Origin: Mactra quadrangularis
Taxonomy: Eukaryota; Mollusca; Bivalvia; Venerida; Mactridae
NCBI GenBank assembly: GCA_025267735.1
Contig: CM046309.1
Location: forward strand, 30,574,702-30,638,701
DNA: 64,000 nt
Direction: 5' to 3'
Made by a program: the position numbers and the translations under genes. This document shows positions 21,961 through 34,956 of this stretch, in pieces (within the stretch, counting starts at the first letter, position 1; each line of letters starts with the position of its first letter). The notes under the pieces are model-generated. The model was not told the origin of the DNA and made no database searches. It worked only from the letters and a program-made list of their open reading frames with translations.

Positions 21961-24189
21961 TGAAAATTACCAACTATCTTTTGTGGGTTTGATTCTCAAA
22001 AAGTATATAATGCTACAAGTCTAATTTAATTGTTAAACTTTTCTTATTACTGAACGTCTGTCTTAAAATATATGCTATTCTATTATAAATAATTAAATAT
22101 AAAACAAGATAAAACAGGACAAAAATGTTTTTTTAATTTCATTTTGTATATAAATTAAATCCGTATGTCAATAAACTTTGAAAACTAAAATATAGCAGTA
22201 TGATTCCATTTGCATAGCAGTAATATCAGTTTTGAATCTGAGAAGATTTCATACATAAATTTAATACAAACGCAGGTAATTTTAAGTGACTTCAAGACTC
22301 CAGAAATGCAACAGTGCATACTCATTAAGATTCGTCTAAAATAGTTATCATTTTTCATTTAAAAAGTTATTAACATTGTTATTATCAACTGCTTTGGGTG
22401 CGATATAACCTTTTTTGTTGATGCTATGTAAAATCCTAACAAACCACATTTAAAAATTGTCTGAGTTATCAAGACAAAATTCCACCATGTGGTTAAAACT
22501 AATGATTTTACTTCAAATTTCCTCTCGAGTTATCACATTCACAGTTTTTAATTCAGATAGAATGTCCAACAGCAAAGAGAAATTTACCATATCACGATTA
22601 CCATTATCAATCTCAAAGCAGCTTTGTCCAAATCTAGTCTGTAAATCAACACAGACTTTTGTTTCTTGCGTTGTTGAAAGTTACCCACTTCAAATTGTGC
22701 AATAGATGCAGCATGATTTCTCTCCTCTAACTTTAAGAACTTAGTACGTTTCCATACATGAGGATGAGGATAGCCTACTGGGAGTGTAAATCTATTTTTT
22801 CAGCCTTCACATTTGTTGTTATTTCTTTGTCCATTGTGTATGGTGGCTTCATAAACATCTCATTCATGTGGTTGAAATGTAGTTGGATTTCGAATCATGA
22901 TATTTCCATATTAGATAAGGTTCCTATAAAGTACACAAACATAAGTTACGTTAAAAAGTAATCAGTAAGTTTTTCAATGTTGGGTGTTTCCAATTTTATT
23001 TGAAACATCGTCCACAGGAATAAATGCTAAAGCATCAAGCATCCCACAAAGTTTTTAACGTCATTATTTTATTTATAAGTAACATCAGTTCCAATTCCTT
23101 AATTTTACGCCAGGTGGCTTGTGATAAAACGTAAAAACATCATTGTATATGAGAATTGTTTCCAAACACTGCAGATAAAGCCTGTCTTAAACCTAGTTTA
23201 AAGTTTACCATCACAGAGGGCCAGTCTGATATCCTATGTGCGTACATGCTTTAGGCATAATTAGAAATATAGTTTCATAAGTTGTATGACGTATATTTTG
23301 CAAAATTTCAAATACATGTTGTACAGTGAAATCACCTAGAGAAACATGCATAGCAAATATATAACTAACTTGGGAAAGAGCCGTAGCAAGATTACCGTCC
23401 ATGAACCTCTAGTTTGACTGTCCCAGTAATTTTAATTGTTGATTTGTTCCAAAAACTAACACACTTGATTCACTATCCACATCACTGTCATCAAACAAAA
23501 ATGGTTCACCATTTAAGTTGTTGACCCCTTTTCCTTCTGCAGTAAGAAGTCTTAGATTCTCAGGTACTTTCTGGAAATTCTGGAGTTCTTTTTTCCTTAT
23601 GGTTCTCTTACACGTACTAGCTGATGGTAGTAAACCTATTGCAGCATTGTCAGCTTTAATGATGCTGGTAGAATACACAGTGACTGAGTTTTCATTAGTT
23701 TTCCTAACTCGTTTCATCATTAAAACATGACATTTTTTAACTTTCCTTTGGCGTGTCTCTTTATGTTCTCCAATGCTGGAAGACGGACACTAGCTCACTC
23801 TTACTTTCATAAGTTTGAGACTTGCATTTATGAAACTCAGGTAAAGTCACTGTCTGTTATCTATTAGTTGATTGCATTTGTTCCTTACTCTTTTTGTCCC
23901 AGGTATTTTAGTTTTCAACTCATTTGGTCTGTGATTATGGTCTATACCCACTTTGATTCTGTTGTTACATCATGATAAGTGCGAACACTACCACAGAAGC
24001 CTATAGAACTATCAGTACAATTACAAAAATATTGGTGACTTAGATGCTGATATCTTAGTAAACATATAATCCTTATAACATATTTTAAGTCCACATCTAT
24101 TTCTCCGAATTATCACAAATCCTGTTAATGAAGTAAAGTTTAGCATCATTTCTCATATATGCAAAAATGCAGTTTTACCTTCATTCTTT
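21961..24189. other. Non-satellite DNA interrupting the satellite, holding a MULE remnant
   Basis: This 2.2-kb stretch lacks the monomer and contains the Mutator-like transposase remnant described separately. The satellite resumes at about 24190 with ACAGGTCATTTTGTCCTTAT. I see no clear terminal inverted repeats or target duplication at the borders, so it is an old insertion or the border is decayed. Confidence 0.6.
23211..24060 (-). pseudogene. Mutator-like (MULE) transposase fragment with FLYWCH remnant
   Basis: Reading right to left, a degraded FLYWCH-type zinc finger ends in HNHRPNEL (about 23916-23939). A continuous frame from 23720 then carries a basic helical segment, VPENLRLL, GEPFLFDDSD and VLVFGTNQQLKLL. 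An in-frame TAG at 23409-23411 interrupts it, and two codons later MDGNLATALSQ begins. The order FLYWCH, EELRLT-like, GEPFL-like, ILIFGT-like, MDGTF-like is that of animal MULE transposases, where the D of MDGT is the first catalytic acidic residue. Frame breaks upstream of 23720, the nonsense codon and the missing remaining DDE region make it non-functional. No other transposase is visible in the window. Confidence 0.8.
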
Positions 24190-24900
24190 GTAACAGGTCA
24201 TTTTGTCCTTATTCTCAGGTAGGCATTTGTCTTAAATGCAAACATACATAAGGAAAACCCACCTATAAATTGATCCTTGCTGTCTAAATACTCATGTAGG
24301 TTTCTATCTTATATTAAGACAATATGTAATTTACCCTATTCTCAGGTAGGTATGTGTCTTAAAAAGAAAACATGCATACATATTGACATTGTCTGTCCAA
24401 ATGTTCACGTAGGTTTCTCTCTTACAATAAGATCACCTTAATATTCAAAACACATAATTATGTCCTTCGCAGGTGGGTTTCTGTGTTAAAAAGATCTTAT
24501 ATATGCACTAATAACACCTTTTGTCCTTATTTTCATGTAAGTTTCTATTTCTGAAAAAAAAACTGTCATACTAGACAGCTTAGCATTTTGCCATTAATCT
24601 TGGTTAGGTATTTGGCTTCATACAAATTGACTTCCTCTGTCAAAATAATCATGTTGGGTTCTTCCTTTGATAAGATGATTTTAATAACTAAACCCTGTCA
24701 TTCTGTCCTTTTTCTCTGGTAAGTATATGTCTAAAAAAGAAATCAGATATACAAATTGACATCTTTAGATCTTATTTTCATGCAGGTTTCTATCTTTGAA
24801 TAAAAAAAACTTTAATACACTACAATAAGTCGTTCTGTCCTTGTCTTCTGGTAAGCATCTGACTTAGAAATGATCACATGTATACACCATGTGACATTCT
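24190..24900 (+). repeat. Satellite domain, diverged left flank of the ~270-bp core
   Basis: Recognisable but divergent monomers contain TTCTCAGGTAGG, TCTTAAAAAGAAAACATGCA, TGTCCAAATGTTCACGTAGG and TTTCTATC. Divergence decreases toward the core, the usual pattern at the edge of a satellite homogenised by unequal exchange. Confidence 0.85.
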
Positions 24901-27900
24901 CTGTCCAAATGTTCATGTAGGTTTCTATCTCTTTGAATAAAGCAACAAAGATTCACTAAAACATGAAATTCTGTCCTTATAATCAGGTAAGTATCTGTCT
25001 CAAAAAAGAAAACATACATACAGTATGTTATCTTCTGTCCAAATGTTCCTGTAGGTTTCTATCTTTGAATAAAAAATCTTTAATACACTACAGTAAGTCG
25101 TGTTGTCCTTGTTTTCTGGTAAGCATCTGTCTTAGAAAGGAACACATGTATACACCATGTGACATTCTCTGTCCAAATGTTCATGTAGGTTTCTATCTCT
25201 TTGAATAAAGCAACTTAGATTTACTAAAACATGACATTCTGTCCTTATAATCAGGTAAGTATCCGTCTCAAAAAAGAAACCATACATACTGTATGTTATC
25301 TTCTGTCCAAATATTCCTGTAGGTTTCTATCTTTGAATAAAAAAATCTTTAATACACTACAATAAATCGTTCTGTCATTGTCTTCTGGTAAGCATCTGTC
25401 TTAAAAAGGATCACATGTATACACCATGTGACATTCTCTGTCCAAATGTTCATGTAGAATTCTATCTCTTTGAATAAAGCAACTTAGATTCACTAAAGCA
25501 TGACATTCTGTCCTTATAATCGGCTTGGTATCTGTCTCAAAAAAGAAACCATACATACAGTATGTTATCTTCTGTCCAAATGTTCCTGTAGGTTTCTATC
25601 TTTGAATACAAAAATCTTTAATACACTACAATAAGTCGTTCTGTCATTGTCTTCTGGTAAGCATCTGTCTTAGAAAGGATCACATGTATACACCATGTGA
25701 CATTCTCTGTCCAAATGTTCATGTAGGTTTCTATCTCTTTGAATAAAGCAACTTAGATTCACTAACACATGACATTCTGTCCTTATAATCAGGTGAGTAT
25801 CTGTCTCAAAAAAGAAACCATACATACAGTATGTTATCTTCTGTCCAAATGTTCCTGTAGGTTTCTATCTTTGAATATAAAAATCTTTAACACACTACAA
25901 TAAGTCGTTCTGTCATTGTCTTCTGGTAAGCATCTGTCTTAGAAAGGAACACATGTATACACCATGTGACATTCTCTGTCCAAATGTTCATGTAGGTTTC
26001 AATCTCTTTGAATAAAGGAACTTAGATTCACTTAAACATGACATTCTGTCCTTATAATCAGGTAAGTATCTGTCTCAAAACAGAAACCATACATACAGTA
26101 TGTTATCTTCTGTCCAAATGTTCCTGTAGGTTTCTATCTTTGAATATAAAAATCTTTAATACACTACAATAAGTCGTTCTGTCATTGTCTTCTGGTAAGC
26201 ATCTGTCTTAGAAAGGATCACATGTATACACCATGTGACATTCTCTGTCCAAATGTTCATGTAGGTTTCTATCTCTTTGAATAAAGCAACAAAGATTCAC
26301 TAAAACATGACATTCTGTCCTTATAATCAGGTAAGTATCTGTCTCAAAAAAGAAAACATACATACATTATGTTATCTTCTGTCTAAATGTTCCTGTAGGT
26401 TTCTATCTTTTAATATAAAAAGCTTTAATACACTACAATAAGTCGTTCTGTCCTTGTCTTCTGGTAAGCATCTGTCTTAGAAAGGAACACATGTATACAC
26501 CATGTGACATTCTCTGTCCAAATGTTCATGTCGGTTTCTATCTCTTTGAATAAAGCAACTTAAATTCACTAAAGCATGACATTCTGTCCTTATAATCGGC
26601 TTGGTATCTGTCTCAAAAAAGAAACCATACATACAGTATGTTATCTTCTGTCCAAATGTTCCTGTAGGTTTCTATCTTTGAATACAAAAATCTTTAATAC
26701 ACTACAACAAGTCGTTCTGTCATTGTCTTCTGGTAAGCATCTGTCTTAGAAAGGATCACATGTATACACCATTTGACATTCTCTGTCCAAATGTTCATGT
26801 AGGTTTCTATCTCTTTGAATAAAGCAACTTAGATTCACTAACACATGACATTCTGTCCTTATAATCAGGTAAGTATCTGTCTCAAAAAAGAAACCATACA
26901 TACAGTATGTTATCTTCTGTCCAAATGTTCCTGTAGGTTTCTATCTTTGAATATAAAAATCTTTAACACACTACAATAAGTCGTTCTGTCATTGTCTTCT
27001 GGTAAGCATCTGTCTTAGAAAGGAACACATGTATACACCATGTGACATTCTCTGTCCAAATGTTCATGTAGGTTTCAATCTCTTTGAATAAATGAACTTA
27101 GATTCACTTAAACATGACATTCTGTCCTTATAATCAGGTAAGTATCTGTCTCAAAACAGAAACCATACATACAGTATGTTATCTTCTGTCCAAATGTTCC
27201 TGTAGGTTTCTATCTTTGAATATAAAAATCTTTAATACACTACAATAAGTCGTTCTGTCATTGTCTTCTGGTAAGCATCTGTCTTAGAAAGGATCACATG
27301 TATACACCATGTGACATTCTCTGTCCAAATGTTCATGTAGGTTTCTATCTCTTTGAATAAAGCAACAAAGATTCACTAAAACATGACATTCTGTCCTTAT
27401 AATCAGGTAAGTATCTGTCTCAAAAAAGAAAACATACATACATTATGTTATCTTCTGTCTAAATGTTCCTGTAGGTTTCTATCTTTTAATATAAAAAGCT
27501 TTAATACACTACAATAAGTCGTTCTGTCCTTGTCTTCTGGTAAGCATCTGTCTTAGAAAGGAACACATGTATACACCATGTGACATTCTCTGTCCAAATG
27601 TTCATGTCGGTTTCTATCTCTTTGAATAAAGCAACTTAAATTCACTAAAGCATGACATTCTGTCCTTATAATCGGCTTGGTATCTGTCTCAAAAAAGAAA
27701 CCATACATACAGTATGTTATCTTCTGTCCAAATGTTCCTGTAGGTTTCTATCTTTGAATACAAAAATCTTTAATACACTACAACAAGTCGTTCTGTCATT
27801 GTCTTCTGGTAAGCATCTGTCTTAGAAAGGATCACATGTATACACCATTTGACATTCTCTGTCCAAATGTTCATGTAGGTTTCTATCTCTTTGAATAAAG

Positions 27901-30900
27901 CAACTTAGATTCACTAACACATGACATTCTGTCCTTATAATCAGGTAAGTATCTGTCTCAAAAAAGAAACCATACATACAGTATGTTATCTTCTGTCCAA
28001 ATGTTCCTGTAGGTTTCTATCTTTGAATATAAAAATCTTTAACACACTACAATAAGTCGTTCTGTCATTGTCTTCTGGTAAGCATCTGTCTTAGAAAGGA
28101 ACACATGTATACACCATGTGACATTCTCTGTCCAAATGTTCATGTAGGTTTCAATCTCTTTGAATAAATGAACTTAGATTCACTTAAACATGACATTCTG
28201 TCCTTATAATCAGGTAAGTATCTGTCTCAAAAAAGAAAACATACATACAGTATGTTATCTTCTGTCCAAATGTTTCTGTAGGTTTCTATCTTTGAATATA
28301 AAAATCTTTAATACACTACAATAAGTCGTTCTGTCCTTATCTTCTGGTAAGCATCTGTCTTAGAAAGGATCACATGTATACACCATGTGACATTCTCTGT
28401 CCAAATGTTCATGTAGGTTTCTATCTCTTTGAATAAAGCAACAAAGATTCACTAAAACATGACATTCTGTCCTTATAATCAGGTAAGTATCTGTCTCAAA
28501 AAAGAAAACATACATACATTATGTTATTTTCTGTCCAAATGTTCCTGTAGGTTTCTATCTTTGAACAAAAAAATCTTTAATACACTACAATAAGTCGTTC
28601 TGTCCTTGTCTTCTGGTAAGCATCTGTCTTAGAAAGGAACACATGTATACACCATGTGACATTCTCTGTCCAAATGTTCATGTAGGTTTCTCTCTCTTTG
28701 AATAAAGGAACTTAGACTCACTAAAACATGACATTCTGTCCTTATAATCGGCTTGGTATCTGTCTCAAAAAAGAAAACATACATCTTCTGTCCAAATGTT
28801 CCTGTAGGTTTCTATCTTTTTAAATAAAACAACTTTGATTCTCTAAAACATTCTGTCTTTATTATCAGGTAAGTATCTTTTAAAAAAAAGAAACAATACA
28901 AACAGTATGTTATCTTCTGTCCAAATGTTCCTGTAGGTTTCTATCTTTTTAAATAAAACAACTTTGATTCTCTAAAGCATTCTGTCCTTATTATCAGGTA
29001 AGTATCTGTCTCAAAAAAGAAGCAATACATACAGTATGTTATCTTCTGTCCAAATGTTCCTGTAGGTTTCTATCTTTGAATAAAAAAATCTTTAATACAC
29101 TACAATAAGTCGTTCTGTCCTTGTCTTCTGGTAAGCATCTGTCTTAGAAAGGAACACATGTATACACCATGTGACATTCTCTGTCCAAATGTTTATGTAG
29201 GTTTCTATCTCTTTGAATAAAGCAACTTAGATTTACTAAAACATGACATTCTGTCCTTATAATCAGGTAAGTATCTGTCTCAAGAAAGAAAACATACATA
29301 CAGTATGTTATCTTCTGTCCAAATGTTCCTGTAGGTTTCTATCTTTGAATATAAAAATCTTTAATACACTACAATAAGTCGTTCTGTCCTTGTCTTCTGG
29401 TAAGCATCTGTCTTAGAAAGGAACATATGTATACACCATGTGACATTCTCTGTCCAAATGTAAGTTTCTATCTCTTTGAATAAAGCAACAAAGATTCACT
29501 AATACATGACATTCTGTCCTTATAATCAGGTACGTATCCGTCTCAAAAAAGAAACCATACATACAGTATGTTATCTTCTGTCCAAATATTCCTGTAGGTT
29601 TCTATCTTTGAATAAAAAAATCTTTAATACACTACAATAAGTCGTTCTGTCCTTGTCTTCTGGTAAGCATCTGTCTTAGAAAGGAACACATGTATACACC
29701 ATGTGACATTCTCTGTCCAAATGTTCATGTAGGTTTCTATCTCTTTGAATAAAGCAACAAAGATTCACTAAAACATGACATTCTGTCCTTATAATCAGGT
29801 AAGTATCTGTCTCAAAAAAGAAAACATACATACAGTATGTTATCTTCTGTCCAAATGTTCCTGTAGGTTTCTATCTTTGAATAAAAAATCTTTAATACAC
29901 TACAGTAAGTCGTGTTGTCCTTGTCTTCTGGTAAGCATCTGTCTTAGAAAGGAACACATGTATACACCATGTGACATTCTCTGTCCAAATGTTCATGTAG
30001 GTTTCTATCTCTTTGAATAAAGCAACAAAGATTCACTAAAACATGACATTCTGTCCTTATAATCAGGTAAGTATCCGTCTCAAAAAAGAAACCATACATA
30101 CATTATGTTATCTTCTGTCCAAATATTCCTGTAGGTTTCTATCTTTGAATAAAAAAATCTTTAATACACTACAATAAATCGTTCTGTCATTGTCTTCTGG
30201 TAAGCATCTGTCTTAGAAAGGATCACATGTATACACCATGTGACATTCTCTGTCCAAATGTTCATGTAGAATTCTATCTTTTTGAATAAAGCAACTTAGA
30301 TTCACTAAAGCATGACATTCTGTCCTTATAATCGGCTTGGTATCTGTCTCAAAAAAGAAACCATACATACAGTATGTTATCTTCTGTCCAAATGCTCCTG
30401 TAGGTTTCTATCTTTGAATACAAACATCTTTAATACACTACAATTAGTCGTTCTGTCATTGTCTTCTGGTAAGCATCTGTCTTAGAAAGGATCACATGTA
30501 TACACCATGTGACATTCTCTGTCCAAATGTTCATGTAGGTTTCAATCTCTTTGAATAAAGGAACTTAGATTCACTTAAACATGACATTCTGTCCTTATAA
30601 TCAGGTAAGTATCTGTCTCAAAAAAGAAACCATACATACAGTATGTTATCTTCTGTCCAAATGTTCCTGTAGGTTTCTATCTTTTAATATAAAAATCTTT
30701 AATACACTACAATAAGTCGTTCTGTCCTTGTCTTCTGGTAAGCATCTGTCTTAGAAAGGATCACATGTATACACCATGTGACATTCTCTGTCCAAATGTT
30801 CATGTAGGTTTCTATCTCTTTGAATAAAGCAACAAAGATTCACTAAAACATGACATTCTGTCCTTATAATCAGGTAAGTATCTGTCTCAAAAAAGAAACC

Positions 30901-32880
30901 ATACATACAGTATGTTATCTTCTGTCCAAATGTTTCTGTAGGTTTCTATCTTTGAATATAAAAATCTTTAATACACTACAATAAGTCGTTCTGTCCTTAT
31001 CTTCTGGTAAGCATCTGTCTTAGAAAGGATCACATGTATACACCATGTGACATTCTCTGTCCAAATGTTCATGTAGGTTTCTATCTCTTTGAATAAAGCA
31101 ACAAAGATTCACTAAAACATGACATTCTGTCCTTATAATCAGGTAAGTATCTGTCTCAAAAAAGAAAACATACATACATTATGTTATCTTCTGTCCAAAT
31201 GTTCCTGTCGTTTTCTATCTTTTAATATAAAAATCTTTAATACACTACAATAAGTCGTTCTGTCATTGTCTTCTGGTAAGCATCTGTCTTAGAAAGGAAC
31301 ACATGTATACACCATGTGACATTCTCTGTCCAAATGTTCATGTAGGTTTCTATCTCTTTGAATAAAGCAACTTAGATTCACTAAAACATGACATTCTCTC
31401 CTTATAATCGGCTTGGTATCTGTCTCAAAAAAGAAAACATACATCTTCTGTCCAAATGTTCCTGTAGGTTTCTATCTTTTTAAATAAAACAACTTTGATT
31501 CTCTAAAACATTCTGTCTTTATTATCAGGTAAGTATCTTTTAAAAAAAAGAAACAATACAAACAGTATGTTATCTTCTGTCCAAATGTTCCTGTAGGTTT
31601 CTATCTTTTTAAATAAAACAACTTTGATTCTCTAAAGCATTCTGTCCTTATTATCAGGTAAGTATCTGTCTCAAAAAAGAAGCAATACATACAGTATGTT
31701 ATCTTCTGTCCAAATATTCCTGTAGGTTTCTATCTTTGAATAAAAAAATCTTTAATACACTACAATAAGTCGTTCTGTCCTTGTCTTCTGGTAAGCATCT
31801 GTCTTAGAAAGGAACACATGTATACACCATGTGACATTCTCTGTCCAAATGTTCATGTAGGTTTCTATCTCTTTGAATAAAGCAACTTAGATTTACTAAA
31901 ACATGACATTCTGTCCTTATAATCAGGTAAGTATCTGTCTCAAGAAAGAAAACATACATACAGTATGTTATCTTCTGTCCAAATGTTCCTGTAGGTTTCT
32001 ATCTTTGAATATAAAAATCTTTAATACACTACAATAAGTCGTTCTGTCCTTGTCTTCTGGTAAGCATCTGTCTTAGAAAGGAACATATGTATACACCATG
32101 TGACATTCTCTGTCCAAATGTAAGTTTCTATCTCTTTGAATAAAGCAACAAAGATTCACTAATACATGACATTCTGTCCTTATAATCAGGTACGTATCCG
32201 TCTCAAAAAAGAAACCATACATACAGTATGTTATCTTCTGTCCAAATATTCCTGTAGGTTTCTATCTTTGAATATAAAAATCTTTAATACACTACAATAA
32301 GTCGTTTTGTCATTGTCTTCTGGTAAGCATCTGTCTTAGAAAGGAACACATGTATACACCATGTGACATTCTCTGTCCAAATGTTCATGTAGGTTTCTAT
32401 CTCTTTGAATAAAGCAACTTAGATTCACTAAAACATGACATTCTTTCTTATAATAGGCTTGGTATCTGTCTCAAAAAAGAAAACATACATCTTCTGTCCA
32501 AATGTTCCTGTAGGTTTCTATCTTTTTAAATAAAACAACTTTGATTCTCTAAAACATTCTGTCCTTATTATCAGGTAAGTATCTGTCTCAAAAAAGAAAA
32601 CATACATACAGTATGTTATCTTCTGTCCAAATGTTCCTGTAGGTTTCTATCTTTTTAAATAAAACAACTTTGATTCTCTAAAACATTCTGTCCTTATTAT
32701 CAGGTAAGTATCTGTCTCAAAAAAGATAATATACATACAGTATGTTATCTTCTGTCCAAATGTTCCTGTAGGTTTCTATCTTTTTAAATAAAACAACTTT
32801 GATTCTCTAAAACATTCTGTCCTTATTATCAGGTAAGTATCTGTCTCAAAAAAGAAAACATACATACAGTATGTTATCAT
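24900..32880 (+). repeat. Satellite core: ~270-bp repeat of four ~67-bp sub-units
   Basis: About 29 copies. Sub-units in order begin GTAGGTTTCTATCTCTTTGA, GTAAGTATCTGTCTCAAAAA, GTAGGTTTCTATCTTTGAAT and GTAAGCATCTGTCTTAGAAA. Each ends in a TGTCC(A/T)-rich stretch. All four align with the 66-bp monomer at 19.3-21.6 kb. Larger periods are visible: phrases at 26075 and 27152 and at 26344 and 27421 repeat at 1,077 bp. The 81-residue frames at 24963 and 29775 are two copies of the same repeat phase, not genes. Confidence 0.95.
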
Positions 32881-33790
32881 CTATTCAATGTTTCATGTAG
32901 GTTTCTTTCTTACAATAAGACAACTTTAATACACCAAAACTGTAATTTCGGCCTTATTTCCATTTATGTTTCTGCCTTAAATTCAACCTTACATACAAGT
33001 TGACGTCCTCTGTCTATTCATGTAGGTTTCTTTCCTTATGAAGAGCTAACTATATATAATACACTACGGCATGTCATTCTTTTAATAAGTAAACTCTAAT
33101 AACCAAAACAATGTCCTTTTGTCCTTATTTTCAGGTAAGCATCTGTCCTTAAAAAAACCATACAAAATGGTATCATTGATCATTATTTTCATGTAGTTTT
33201 TATCTTTGAATAAGATATTTTTTATACACGACAACATGTCAATCTGACCTTATTCTTGGTTCGGTATATGTCTCTAAAATGAAAACTTACATACAAATTG
33301 ACACATTCTGTCCAAATGTTCATGTAGGTTTATATCTTTATAAAAAGACAACTATAATACACTACAGCATATCATTCTGTCCTTATTCTTTGAAAGGTAT
33401 CCGTCACAAGAAGAAAACACACGTACAAATTGTCACTATAGGTCCATAATTTTATGTAGGTTTCTATCTTTGAAAAAATACATTACTTTGGGTCCTGTAG
33501 GTTCTTATCTTATAATAATATAACTTTAATGCACTATAACATGTCATTCTGTCCTAATTTTCAGACATAAAAAAGAAATCTAACACGTTAATTGACATAG
33601 TCGGTCCTTATTTCCATGTAGAATTCATTCTTCGAATAAGATGATTTTAATACACTTTATCATGTCTTTCTCTCGTAGATATCAAATGGTTGTCTGTTTT
33701 AATAAGATTTTAAACACACTTTTATGACTTGTCCATTTGTCCTTTTTTCTATGTTGATTTCTATCTTTAAGTAAAATATCTTAATGTATG
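32881..33790 (+). repeat. Satellite domain, diverged right flank
   Basis: Divergent monomers (TTCATGTAGGTTTCTTTCTT, TACACTACAGCATATCATTC, TGTCCTTATTTTCAGGTAAG) fade out at about 33790. With the left flank this frames the homogenised core. Confidence 0.85.
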
Positions 33791-34529
33791 ATTTGTTTTC
33801 ATTTGGGAGTTTTTTGTAACAGCATATTCAATTTTTTAATGAATAATACAACACATATCTACATAGTGATCAATGTATCAGTAAAAGATTGGAAAATTTT
33901 AAGAACTATATTTACCTTAAATAAATAGATCCGTGATATGTTTGAATCTTTTTCAAATCAAATCAGTAGGCATTTTATATTATACTATTTGTTCGGATCT
34001 ATCGTTAAATATATATTTATGAAGTTGTTGTATTCAATGCAAATTAAGATAATAAAAATAATCCAAACTTCAGCATATCGTAAACATTGTAGTATTGTTT
34101 TTATTACATTCAATGACAATTTGATAATTAGATCATACAGAGGCACAATTTTGAATGAAGTCTTTCTAAAATCACTAAGTTATTTAAGTTTTTGACTTTG
34201 TATCAAATGTACCAATCGTCTGCCACAATACTAACTATATAAACAGTCTGTATTATAGCGACATGGTCAGATAACTTTTGAACATACAGAAATGATCTAT
34301 ACTTTAATATACCCAATCACATACAGTTTTAATAACATATTCATTGTATGTAGAGTATATTGATAACGTTTTCGACCCTTAAATTAATATAAAAAAAAAA
34401 CAATTGTGAAATACATGTAATTAGTATTAATGATGCTTGATAACGATGTACTAAACGATAACCGACTTGATGAAGGTAAAAGTGTGGAACTTGATAGCTC
34501 TCAATTAAAAAAAAAAGAAAAGTGTCAAT
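33791..34529. other. No gene recognised
   Basis: AT-rich unique DNA. Frames of 85 residues (33938-34195, +) and 66 residues (34341-34541, -) have no recognisable features. Confidence 0.5.
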
Positions 34530-34956
34530 AATTCTGAGCAATCTAGTGAAGGACCCAGTTTACTGGGGGGATAGCTAGATCGGAATTATATGTAAAACAT
34601 AATTCTTAGCAATCTAGTGAAGGACCCATTTTATGGGAGGATAGCTAGATCGGAATCATAGAGTCAAAACAGATAATTCTGAGCAATCTAGTGAAGGGCC
34701 CATTTATGGGAGGATAACTAGATCGGAATTTTTTGTAAACGTAATTCTGAGCAATCTAGTGAAGGACCCATTTTATGGGAGGATAGCTAGATCGGAATTA
34801 TAGAGTCAAAACTGGTAATTCTGAGCAATCTAGTGAAGGGCCCATATACGGGAGAATAACTAGATCGGAACTACTCTTTAAACTTATAAATTAATACATA
34901 GTTCTGAGTAATCTAGTGAAGGACCCAATCTATGGGAGGATAGCTAGATCAGACTC
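34530..34956 (+). repeat. Six tandem copies of a hairpin-forming ~56-bp unit with variable spacers
   Basis: Units start at 34530, 34601, 34675, 34743, 34817 and 34900. Each runs from AATTCTGAGCAATCTAG through GAAGGACCCA, a T-rich loop, TGGGAGGATAG and CTAGATCGGAATT. Within a unit AATTCTGA pairs with TCGGAATT, TCTAG with CTAGA, and CCCA with TGGG. The paired parts are separated by purine-rich internal loops. Unit 1 has CCCAG/CTGGG where units 2-4 have CCCAT/ATGGG, a compensatory pair change. Spacers of about 12-27 bases vary more than the units. Confidence 0.88.

Noticed and set aside
22457..22961. Plus-strand frames of 82 and 67 residues
   Set aside because: They lie on the strand opposite the MULE remnant in its decayed downstream region and have no recognisable domain.
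24963..30020. Two nearly identical 81-residue frames (24963 and 29775) as duplicated genes
   Set aside because: Both lie in the same phase of the ~270-bp satellite and arise from a block duplication of the array.
19300..33790. CRISPR-like array
   Set aside because: Units are contiguous homologous monomers without unique spacers, in a eukaryotic context.
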